DNA of 14,007 nt from Acidisphaera sp035272265 (lineage in GTDB: Bacteria > Pseudomonadota > Alphaproteobacteria > Acetobacterales > Acetobacteraceae). The notes beneath the pieces are model-generated. The model had not been told where the DNA came from. It saw only the letters and a list, made by a program, of their open reading frames with translations, and ran no database searches. A program made the translations under genes and the position numbers. The stretch's first letter is position 1. Every line of letters starts with the position of its first letter. The DNA lies in NCBI GenBank assembly GCA_035272265.1, contig DATEQV010000442.1, positions 1-14,007 of the forward strand, in the 5' to 3' direction. This document shows positions 6,859 through 12,346 of the stretch, one piece after another.

Positions 6859-7128
6859 ATGCCTGGTGTTCCTTCGTCCCGGCGCCGCGTGCTCGGGACC
6901 GCGCTGATCGGCGCGGCCGCCGGATGTGCGTGTGCGGTGTTGCGATCCGCGCCGGCGGCCGCACAGCAGAAGACGGCGAAGGCCGATGCCGGCTATCAGG
7001 ACCATCCGAACGGCTCGGCGCATTGCGAGCTGTGCGCGTATTACCTGCCGCCGGTCGCGTGCCGCGTGGTGCGCGGCGAGGTGAGCCCGAACGGCTGGTG
7101 CGGCCTGTTCCAGGCGCGCGCCGGTTAG
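6859..7128 (+). CDS. High-potential iron-sulfur protein (HiPIP), Tat-exported
   Basis: An 89-residue protein. The start ATG at 6859 has AGGGAGG 4 bases upstream. The N-terminus has a twin-arginine signal (SSRRRVLGTALIGAA at 6-20) ending near APAAA-QQ at 35. This gives a mature protein of about 54 residues, typical of the smaller HiPIPs. Four cysteines at 56, 59, 68 and 81, spaced C-x2-C-x8-C-x12-C with PNGWC before the last, match the [4Fe-4S] ligand pattern of PF01355. HiPIPs carry single electrons in the periplasm at high potential, for example to reaction centres or terminal oxidases, or in iron oxidation (Iro, PioC). They are typically exported folded by the Tat system. Its divergent neighbour, an outer-membrane cytochrome, is a plausible electron donor. 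Two extra cysteines (23 and 25) lie in the signal peptide and are probably removed. Confidence 0.92.
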   Translation: MPGVPSSRRRVLGTALIGAAAGCACAVLRSAPAAAQQKTAKADAGYQDHPNGSAHCELCAYYLPPVACRVVRGEVSPNGWCGLFQARAG

Positions 7129-7129
7129 A

Positions 7130-7143
7130 CGGCGCGAGCGCCG
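7130..7143. terminator. Hairpin between convergent HiPIP and creA
   Basis: CGGCGC (7130-7135) and GCGCCG (7138-7143) form a perfect 6-bp stem with a 2-base loop. It starts two bases after the HiPIP stop and 18 bases before the end of the convergent creA gene. It may end transcription in both directions. The tight loop and the lack of a T-run make this a modest call. Confidence 0.35.
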
Positions 7144-7161
7144 GCGGTGTGCGCCCCGGGG

Positions 7162-7617
7162 TCAGTGCAGCTCGGTCGCGACCACGCTGATGCTGTTGAA
7201 CGGCGAGCCGTTGATCAGCTTGGTGCTGACGACGGTGTAGACGAGCACGTGCTTCTCGGCGTCGATCGCGCGGTGCACCTGGAAGGTCTTGAAGAACAGC
7301 GAGGCCGAGGCGAATGCGATCACCTCGCGCTTCGGCAGATCTGGCGGGATCGTGACCGGTCCCACGGCGCGGCAGGCGAGCGAGAAGCGGCTCGGGTCTT
7401 CGGCGAGTCCGAGGCCGCCCTTGATGCCGCCGGTCTCGGCGCGGGACAGGTAGCAGGACACGTTGGGCACCCTCGGGTCGTCGTAGCGGTCGACGACGAT
7501 GCGGTCGTCGGGGCCGAGCCAGCGGAAGTTGGTGTTGATCGAGTCGATGCGGGTTTGCGCGAGGGCGGGCGAGGCGAGGGCGAGCAGACTCGCGATCAGC
7601 AGGCTGAGCTTGTACAT
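7162..7617 (-). CDS. creA: CreA family protein
   Basis: A 151-residue protein with a Sec signal peptide (MYKLSLLIASLLALASPALA, cleaved before QTR). The body contains DRIVVDRYDDPRVPNVSCYLSRA, GGIKGGLGLAEDPS, then SLFFKTFQVHR and LVYTVVSTKLINGSP. This is the conserved pattern of the CreA family. The family is widespread in Proteobacteria as a periplasmic protein of unknown role, and the old link to catabolite regulation comes only from its position beside creBCD in E. coli. Cysteines 55 and 82 may form a disulfide. The ATG at 7615-7617 is chosen because the signal peptide begins there. Its AAGGAG lies somewhat far upstream (about 14 bases), next to the end of the mazF gene. The gene lies 20 bases after mazF, so it is probably in the toxin-antitoxin transcript, an unusual neighbour. 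Confidence 0.92.
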   Translation of the reverse strand: MYKLSLLIASLLALASPALAQTRIDSINTNFRWLGPDDRIVVDRYDDPRVPNVSCYLSRAETGGIKGGLGLAEDPSRFSLACRAVGPVTIPPDLPKREVIAFASASLFFKTFQVHRAIDAEKHVLVYTVVSTKLINGSPFNSISVVATELH

Positions 7618-7637
7618 GGCTACGTCAGTCGTCTCCT

Positions 7638-7985
7638 TCAGATCGCGACGATGCTTTCGAGCTTGAGGCGGACCTGCCAAGCCACGTCGTGCGGTACCGA
7701 TGCGCCTGCGAAGCGGACCGGCCGGGCGAGCGTGTCGATACTGCGCACATGGCTGATCAGGATCTCACCGGCGACGGGCAGGCCGGCTGGCAGCACGACG
7801 CTGGTCGGAAACGGCCGGACGCGTGAAGTGATCGGACAGACCAAGGCAAGGCCCGTGTTGGCGGTGAAGGTTGCGTCGGAAACCACGAGCGCGGGACGCC
7901 GTCCGGCCTGCTCGCGTCCTCTCGCCGGATCGAAGTCGGTCCAGATCAGGTCTCCGGCCGACGGCACGTAGTCACGCGCGGTCAT
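7638..7985 (-). CDS. mazF: MazF/PemK-family toxin endoribonuclease
   Basis: A 115-residue protein, the usual length for MazF. It begins with GDLIWTDFDPARGREQAGRRPALVVSD at 11-37, the family signature that includes the catalytic arginine. PITSRVRPFPTSVVL follows at about 51-65 and holds the conserved catalytic threonine/serine position. MazF toxins are ribosome-independent endoribonucleases that cut mRNA or other RNA at short motifs and slow growth. The start ATG overlaps the stop of the antitoxin gene (7982-7985), so translation is coupled. Catalytic residues appear intact, so the toxin is probably active. Cleavage specificity cannot be read from the sequence. Confidence 0.93.
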   Translation of the reverse strand: MTARDYVPSAGDLIWTDFDPARGREQAGRRPALVVSDATFTANTGLALVCPITSRVRPFPTSVVLPAGLPVAGEILISHVRSIDTLARPVRFAGASVPHDVAWQVRLKLESIVAI

Positions 7986-8242
7986 TCATCGACGACTTCG
8001 CGCCCGACATCTGGTCCCCAGTCATATGCTCCAGCATACTCCACGCGCCACGCCTCCGCGGTCTTGCCGCGGAACAGGTCTGCCAGCGCGATCCGCGGTG
8101 CGGCGCGTCTGATCACGATTTCGCCTTCCTGCGCTTCGATCTCCACGCGTTCGCCGTCGCGCAGCCGGATGGCGTCGACGATCTCTCCCGGCAGCCGCAC
8201 CGCCAGGTTGTTGCCCCATCTGCCGACCGTAGCCTGAACCAT
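7982..8242 (-). CDS. mazE: MazE-type AbrB-fold antitoxin
   Basis: An 86-residue protein. The start ATG at 8240-8242 is fixed by GGAGG (8250-8254 on the minus strand) with 7-base spacing. An in-frame start 8 codons upstream would lie inside the inverted repeat and is less likely. Residues 1-46 (TVGRWGNNLAVRLPGEIVDAIRL, then ERVEIEAQEGEIVIRR) are a swapped-hairpin AbrB/SpoVT DNA-binding domain. Residues 50-86, including a YDWGPDVGREVVDE tail, form the acidic toxin-binding extension that blocks MazF. By family knowledge it also represses its own promoter, alone or with the toxin. A perfect inverted repeat directly upstream is the likely operator. Confidence 0.93.
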   Translation of the reverse strand: MVQATVGRWGNNLAVRLPGEIVDAIRLRDGERVEIEAQEGEIVIRRAAPRIALADLFRGKTAEAWRVEYAGAYDWGPDVGREVVDE

Positions 8243-8250
8243 CGAAAAGC

Positions 8251-8289
8251 CTCCGCGGATATTCAAAGAATATCCGCGGAGCGTGTCAA
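8251..8289 (-). promoter_or_regulatory. mazEF promoter with perfect 14-bp inverted-repeat operator
   Basis: CTCCGCGGATATTC (8251-8264), AAA, and GAATATCCGCGGAG (8268-8281) form a perfect 14-bp dyad. On the minus strand a consensus -35 TTGACA lies at 8284-8289, and TTGAAT at 8261-8266 sits 17 bases downstream as a partial -10. The dyad therefore covers the spacer, the -10 and the mazE ribosome site. A MazE or MazEF complex bound here would block transcription. If the transcript began upstream of it, the RNA hairpin would also hide the ribosome site. The -10 assignment is the weaker part. Confidence 0.75.
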
Positions 8290-8393
8290 AAGCAAGCGGG
8301 GCGGTTACCTTCCGTCGGTAGGGCTACAACCCGACGAGCACCGCGTGAACGTCGGAAGCTGTCCACGCCCGGACGCCGAGCATGCCGCGAAGG

Positions 8394-9710
8394 CTACTCC
8401 GCCGCCGCCTTCGGCCGGGCGTGGACCGCCGCACCCAGCGCCTGGTCGAGGTCGGCGATGATGTCGTCGATGTGCTCGATGCCGATCGACAGGCGGACGT
8501 AGCCCGGAGAAACACCTGTGGCCATCTGCTCCTCGGCCTCGAGTTGCGAGTGGGTGGTGCTGGCCGGATGGATCGCCAGCGTCCTCGTGTCGCCGATGTT
8601 GGCGACGTGATAGACCATCTTCAGCGCGTCGATGAACGCGCGGCCCGCGTCCGCCCCGCCCTTCAGCTCGAAGCCGAGCAGGCCGCCGTGGCCGTGCTTC
8701 ATGTATTTGGCGGTGCGCTCGGCGGCCACACCCGTGTGGTAGGCGGGGTGGATGATGCGCGCCACCTCCGGGTGGCCCTTGAGGAATTGCGCCACCTTGT
8801 CGGTGTTCTCGCAATGCGCGCGCATGCGCAGGGCCAGCGTCTCGATCCCCTGCAGGACCAGGAAGGCGTTGAACGGCGCGAGCGGCGCGCCGAGGTCGCG
8901 CAGCAGCACCACGCGGGCGCGCAGGATGTAGGCGATCGGGCCGAGCGGCTTGACCGCCTGCACCCACACCGCGCCGTGGTAGCTCGGGTCGGGCGTACTG
9001 AAGTTCGGCTGGCGCTGCGGGTGCGCCTCCCAGTCGAAATTGCCGGCGTCGACGATGAGGCCGCCGATGCTGTTGCCGTGGCCGCCGAGATATTTCGTCA
9101 GCGAATACACCACGATCGCCGCGCCATGCTCGAACGGGCGCACGAGCAGCGGCGCGGCGGTGTTGTCCATGATCAGCGGGATGCCGAACTTGCGGCCGAT
9201 CGCGGCCACCTCGGCGATCGGGAAGGCGATCAGCTTCGGGTTCGGCAGCGTCTCGGCATAGTAGGCGCGCGTGCGGTCGTCGGTGGCGCGGGCGAAGGCG
9301 TCGGGATCGGCGGGATCGACGAAGCGCGTCTCGATGCCCTGCTGCTTGAGCGTGTTGGCGAACAGGTTCCAGGTGCCGCCGTACAGGTCGGTCGAGCTGA
9401 CGATGTTGTCGCCCGCGCTCGCGCAGTTCTGCACCGCAAACGCGCTCGCCGCCTGGCCAGAGCCGAGGGCCAACGCGGCCACGCCGCCCTCGAGTGCCGC
9501 GACGCGCTTCTCCAGCACGTCGACGGTCGGGTTCATGATGCGGGTGTAGATGTTGCCGAGCTCGCGCAGCGCGAACAGGTTCGCCGCGTGCTCGGTGCTG
9601 TCGAACTGGTAGGACGTGGTCTGGTAGATCGGCACGGCGACCGCGTTCGTCGCCGGATCGCGGCGCCAGCCGGCATGCAGCGCGAGAGTTTCGGGGTGCT
9701 TGCTGTCCAT
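8394..9710 (-). CDS. metY: O-acetylhomoserine sulfhydrylase (PLP-dependent)
   Basis: A 438-residue protein started at ATG 9708-9710, with GAGGAGG 6 bases upstream. An in-frame start 8 codons earlier has no such site. It is a full-length Cys/Met-metabolism PLP enzyme: ETLALHAGWRRDPAT at 7-21, PIYQTTSYQFDS at 27-38, NIYTRIMNPT at 53-62, MDNTAAP at 181-187, and the PLP lysine at 206 in YSLTKYLGGHGNS. The length and the motif order match the O-acetylhomoserine aminocarboxypropyltransferase (MetY) branch and not the shorter cystathionine enzymes (about 390). It joins sulfide to O-acetylhomoserine to give homocysteine, in the cytoplasm, in methionine synthesis. It stands alone between mazE and a small secreted protein. 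The leader was checked for a SAM-II-type riboswitch and none was recognised. Confidence 0.93.
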   Translation of the reverse strand: MDSKHPETLALHAGWRRDPATNAVAVPIYQTTSYQFDSTEHAANLFALRELGNIYTRIMNPTVDVLEKRVAALEGGVAALALGSGQAASAFAVQNCASAGDNIVSSTDLYGGTWNLFANTLKQQGIETRFVDPADPDAFARATDDRTRAYYAETLPNPKLIAFPIAEVAAIGRKFGIPLIMDNTAAPLLVRPFEHGAAIVVYSLTKYLGGHGNSIGGLIVDAGNFDWEAHPQRQPNFSTPDPSYHGAVWVQAVKPLGPIAYILRARVVLLRDLGAPLAPFNAFLVLQGIETLALRMRAHCENTDKVAQFLKGHPEVARIIHPAYHTGVAAERTAKYMKHGHGGLLGFELKGGADAGRAFIDALKMVYHVANIGDTRTLAIHPASTTHSQLEAEEQMATGVSPGYVRLSIGIEHIDDIIADLDQALGAAVHARPKAAAE

Positions 9711-9785
9711 TTGTCCCTCCTCGGGGCGGCTCATATTACGATCTTGCCACGTTCAACGCGGTCTAACACGCAGCCGTGTCGTAGG

Positions 9786-9828
9786 TCACGGGCTTGGGGG
9801 TCACGGCTTGGGGGTCACGGCTTGGGGG
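9786..9828. repeat. Three-copy 14-bp tandem repeat at a gene end
   Basis: The unit TCACGGCTTGGGGG occurs perfectly at 9801-9814 and 9815-9828, and with one extra G at 9786-9800. The copy at 9815-9828 contains the stop codon and last three codons of the leftward secreted-protein gene, and the other copies lie just beyond its stop. Gain or loss of units would leave the protein unchanged, because the stop lies in the first copy read. Confidence 0.85.
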
Positions 9829-10201
9829 CGCCCGCCGGGGCGGGCGTCAGGGTCTCGATGCCGACCTGGGTGTCGCCGGACCCCGCCCAGATGGCGCGAT
9901 AGCCGCTCTTGCCGTCGCTGACGTACAGCGCGGTGCCGGTCTGGTTGCCGGAGGAATATGACACGGCGAAGGCCTGGCTGTCGCCGACGCCGGTGCCGTC
10001 CCAGCTCTCGGTGCCGATCTGCCAGTGCATGTGCCACGTGCCCTGGCCGGTCTGCTTGAGTTCGGCGGTGCCGTGATACGGGTTCGCCGCGTTGGGGCCC
10101 TGGCCGTCGACCGTATAGGTCCCTTCGCCGGTCGCGTGCGCCGTGGCGGCGACGGCGATCATGGCCGCCGCCGTCGCGGCGCGGGCAAGAACGAGCTTCA
10201 T
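9815..10201 (-). CDS. Small secreted protein, unknown function
   Basis: A 128-residue protein with a signal peptide (MKLVLARAATAAAMIAVAATAHA, cleaved before TGEG). The mature part reads as an antiparallel beta domain with GTYTVDGQGPN, YHGTAELKQTGQGTWHMHWQIG, GVGDSQAFAVSY and TALYVSDGKSGYRAIWAGSG. Similar small proteins, with the W-x-W/G pattern followed by GxGxxxxxxLAVSY, occur in alphaproteobacteria as uncharacterised exported proteins, but no name could be assigned with confidence. The tail is proline- and alanine-rich (TPAPAGAPKP). The ATG at 10199-10201 has GGGGGA close upstream. The gene is divergent from the tiny-protein pair at 10331 and lies 104 bases upstream of metY on the same strand. 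Confidence 0.8.
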   Translation of the reverse strand: MKLVLARAATAAAMIAVAATAHATGEGTYTVDGQGPNAANPYHGTAELKQTGQGTWHMHWQIGTESWDGTGVGDSQAFAVSYSSGNQTGTALYVSDGKSGYRAIWAGSGDTQVGIETLTPAPAGAPKP

Positions 10202-10232
10202 GCGGTTCCCCCAGCCTCTCCTCGAGTGTCCG

Positions 10233-10248
10233 CCCGGTTATAGCCGGG
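10233..10248. promoter_or_regulatory. Hairpin with TATAAC box upstream of secreted protein
   Basis: CCCGG (10233-10237) and CCGGG (10244-10248) flank TTATAG. On the minus strand this reads TATAAC (10236-10241), a fair -10 box for the secreted-protein gene that starts 35 bases downstream. No good -35 accompanies it, so this is a weak call. Confidence 0.3.
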
Positions 10249-10330
10249 TCTGCCGGCTCACCGGAACGCATGCCGCGATCCGGCGGCGTGGTCTGGCGTT
10301 ATGACCCGGATACGTCAGGAGGGCCGAGCG

Positions 10331-10471
10331 ATGGATGACAAGCGTCCCGTGCCGAAGACCCAGGACGACACGCAGGACGAGGCGATGAAGGCCACGTTCC
10401 CCGCCAGCGATCCGCCGGCCAATACGCCGGTCGAGGGCACGCGCAAGGCGGAGCGGGAGGCCGGGCGATGA
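10331..10471 (+). CDS. Small 'TFPASDPPA' protein, unknown function
   Basis: A 46-residue protein, too short for most gene finders. The ATG at 10331 has AGGAGG 8 bases upstream. It is highly charged with no hydrophobic segment, and its centre is DEAMKATFPASDPPANTP. A short acidic protein with the FPASDPP core is widespread in alphaproteobacteria and has no known function. Some such genes are linked to general stress response. The stop overlaps the start of the next gene (ATGA at 10468-10471), so the two are a coupled pair. It could be disordered. Confidence 0.78.
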   Translation: MDDKRPVPKTQDDTQDEAMKATFPASDPPANTPVEGTRKAEREAGR

Positions 10472-10674
10472 GCGGCAAGCCGGACGCCGTGAAGCCGGGC
10501 AGCGACGGCGCGCGCAAGGCCGACGAGGCGAGCCGGCGCGACGATCCGCACGGCGTGCATCCGTCGCACGAGAGCGCGCACCACGAGCCTACGGGGACGC
10601 CGACCAGCGATCGCCACGACACCGAGACGGCGGCAGGGCGACAAAACCAGGCTCCGAGGCAGGAGAAGCGCTGA
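10468..10674 (+). CDS. Small hydrophilic protein, unknown function
   Basis: A 68-residue protein that starts at the ATG overlapping the preceding stop, with GGAGG about 8 bases upstream inside the preceding gene. Composition is extreme: rich in D, E, H, K, R, P and G, with almost no hydrophobic residues, so it is probably intrinsically disordered. It has a histidine-rich stretch (GVHPSHESAHHEPTGT). No family was recognised. The translational coupling to the FPASDPP protein is the main evidence that it is real. A role in stress tolerance would be guesswork. Confidence 0.65.
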   Translation: MSGKPDAVKPGSDGARKADEASRRDDPHGVHPSHESAHHEPTGTPTSDRHDTETAAGRQNQAPRQEKR

Positions 10675-10765
10675 GCCGCGTCCGGTAGCAGGCGCGCGTC
10701 CCGTAGCATCGGAGATGCCACCTATGATCTAGTCGGGCCGCTGTTCGTCACGGACCGTTGGCCCG

Positions 10766-11801
10766 ATGCATTTCCTGCTCCTGAACGACGAATTCACCAT
10801 CACGGGTGCGAGCACGCAGTTCTTTCAGCTCGCGCAGCACCTCGTCGCCCAGGGCCATCGCGTGACGACGGCGCCGGTCAACAAGGGCGACGGCCCGATG
10901 CGCGAGCGCTTCGCCTCGCTCGGTCCGATCAACGCCACGGTCACGCTCGCCGACTTCGACGCGGCGATCGGGCAGCACGATCTGCGCCGCACCTGCGGTC
11001 GCCCAGATCGGCAGGACGCTGCCCACGATCTGGTGGCCGCACGAGAACGAGGTCGGCCTTCGGCTGCTGCTGGCCAACCCGTCCTGGGTCGCCGCGTTCG
11101 ACGCCGCCCGGGCGATCGTTTTCCAGACCGAATTCCAGCGCGATTCGGTCTACCGCTCGTTCCTCTACCGCCGGAATCCGGCCGAGCTGCCGGTGATCCC
11201 ATACGGCGTGGCGCTGCCGGAGAGGCTCGACCGGGCGCGCGTCACGCCGAAGCAGCGCCCCGTACGAGTCGTGTCGGTCGGTTCGGTCGAGCCGCGCAAG
11301 CGGCACGAGGACCTGATCCGTGCGATCACCCTGCTGCCGCACGACCAGATCGAATGCATCATCGTCGGCAAGTGGTTCACGCTGCCGGACGAGGTGATGC
11401 AGATCGTCCGCAGCCGCGGATCGACGTTCCATCTGACCGACGAGGTTCTGCCGGCCGAGGCGGTGGCATGGATCGAATCATGCGACATCTTCTGCCTGTG
11501 TTCCTCCAGCGAATCCTTCGGCATCGCGCCGCTGGAGGCCGCACTGCTCGGCAAGCCGCTGATCCTGTCCGACCTGGAGTGCTATCACGCCCTCTATCAG
11601 CATGGTCGCAGCTGCCTGTTCTTCCCGGTCGGCGACGTGCCGCTGCTGGCCTCGGCGGTTCACCTGCTGGCGGCCAACCCGTCCAGGCGCGAACAGCTCG
11701 GGACGGCCGCACGCGGCATCGCGACGCGCTTCACCCCGCAAGCCTTCTTCGCGCAGTTCGATGCGCTGCTGGACTGGGTGCTGGCCAGAGGGCGGGCGTA
11801 A
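10766..11801 (+). pseudogene. Family 4 glycosyltransferase, broken by a 1-base frameshift
   Basis: Two overlapping frames together make one protein of about 344 residues. The first (from ATG 10766) gives MHFLLLNDEFTITGASTQFF, a GT-B N-terminal domain, up to about residue 68. The second resumes as GSTICAAPAVAQIGRTLPTI, then WWPHENEVGL, and runs to TAA at 11801. The switch is explained by one extra G in the GGG at 10970-10972: without it the reading continues as AIGSTICAAP. The C-terminal domain has VVSVGSVEPRKRHEDLIRAI and the GT4 nucleotide-sugar motif ESFGIAPLE (an E-x7-E pattern). Such enzymes move a sugar from a nucleotide-sugar donor, usually in surface polysaccharide synthesis. As written the gene cannot make the full enzyme, but a sequencing error in a homopolymer is also possible. 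The donor and acceptor are unknown. Confidence 0.85.
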
Positions 11802-11823
11802 CGTCGAACCCTCGCGCGCCGGC

Positions 11824-12237
11824 CTACCTCCCGGCCGGGCGTCCGCTGCCTTGGCCGATGCCCAGGATCGCCGTGCCGAAGACGGCGCCCATCGCGGTGA
11901 CGACGACGATCATCCAGCGGGTGCGCACCGTGGCGGAGGTCGCGTCCTCTTCCGCGCGCTTCAGGACGGTGGCGCGGGCCGAGCGCAGCGCCGCCTCGGG
12001 CGCGACCCCGGCCGCCGCGATCTGCTGGGCGGCTTCCGGCCCGAGGGCGGCGGTGATGCGGCTGGTGACGGATCCATCGCCGTCCAGTGCGGTGATCTCC
12101 AGCGCCGCCCGCTGCCACGGCACCGACAGGGCATAGGTGGCGAACAGGCCCGACAGGCCGACGATCCCGAAGGCCATCGCCAGGAAGGCGATCCAAGTGC
12201 CGCGTCCAGACATCGCTGACTGCAACTCGTCGTTCAT
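11824..12237 (-). CDS. Two-helix membrane protein, unknown function
   Basis: A 137-residue protein when started at ATG 12235-12237. A longer in-frame start at 12279 exists without better support, and the GGAG site upstream of 12237 is spaced a little wide. It has transmembrane helices at about 14-36 and 107-127 that enclose a soluble loop with alternating alanine-rich helix (ITAALGPEAAQQIAAAGVAP) and charged segments. With two helices the loop would be periplasmic if both termini are cytoplasmic. No family was recognised. It is convergent with the glycosyltransferase (22 bases between the stops) and lies downstream of the radical SAM gene on the same strand with a gap of about 110 bases. Confidence 0.68.
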   Translation of the reverse strand: MNDELQSAMSGRGTWIAFLAMAFGIVGLSGLFATYALSVPWQRAALEITALDGDGSVTSRITAALGPEAAQQIAAAGVAPEAALRSARATVLKRAEEDATSATVRTRWMIVVVTAMGAVFGTAILGIGQGSGRPAGR

Positions 12238-12346
12238 TTTGTGACCGCTCCGACCGTCAGGCGCCGAGGAGTGCCCCACGCTTGCGCGCGGCCAGCGTCC
12301 GCCAAGCCGTGTGCCTGGATGCGGTGAGGGTTGTGGGGGCGCCGGA

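Noticed and set aside
9711..9785. SAM-responsive riboswitch in the metY leader
   Set aside because: SAM-II elements often precede met genes in alphaproteobacteria, but the conserved pseudoknot blocks could not be found here.
8382..9902. Long open frame (506 codons) on the plus strand opposite metY
   Set aside because: It is the mirror of a clear PLP enzyme. Its translation is Arg/Ala/Val/Asp-rich without motifs, typical of antisense frames in high-GC DNA.
10261..10330. EcfG (general stress response) promoter ahead of the tiny-protein pair
   Set aside because: GGAAC occurs at 10263-10267, but the next CGTT is 29 bases away instead of about 16-17, so the spacing does not fit.
10965..10975. 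Programmed ribosomal frameshift in the glycosyltransferase
   Set aside because: The shift needed is +1 at a GGG, with no slippery heptamer, stop codon or adjacent pseudoknot. A mutation or sequencing error is simpler.
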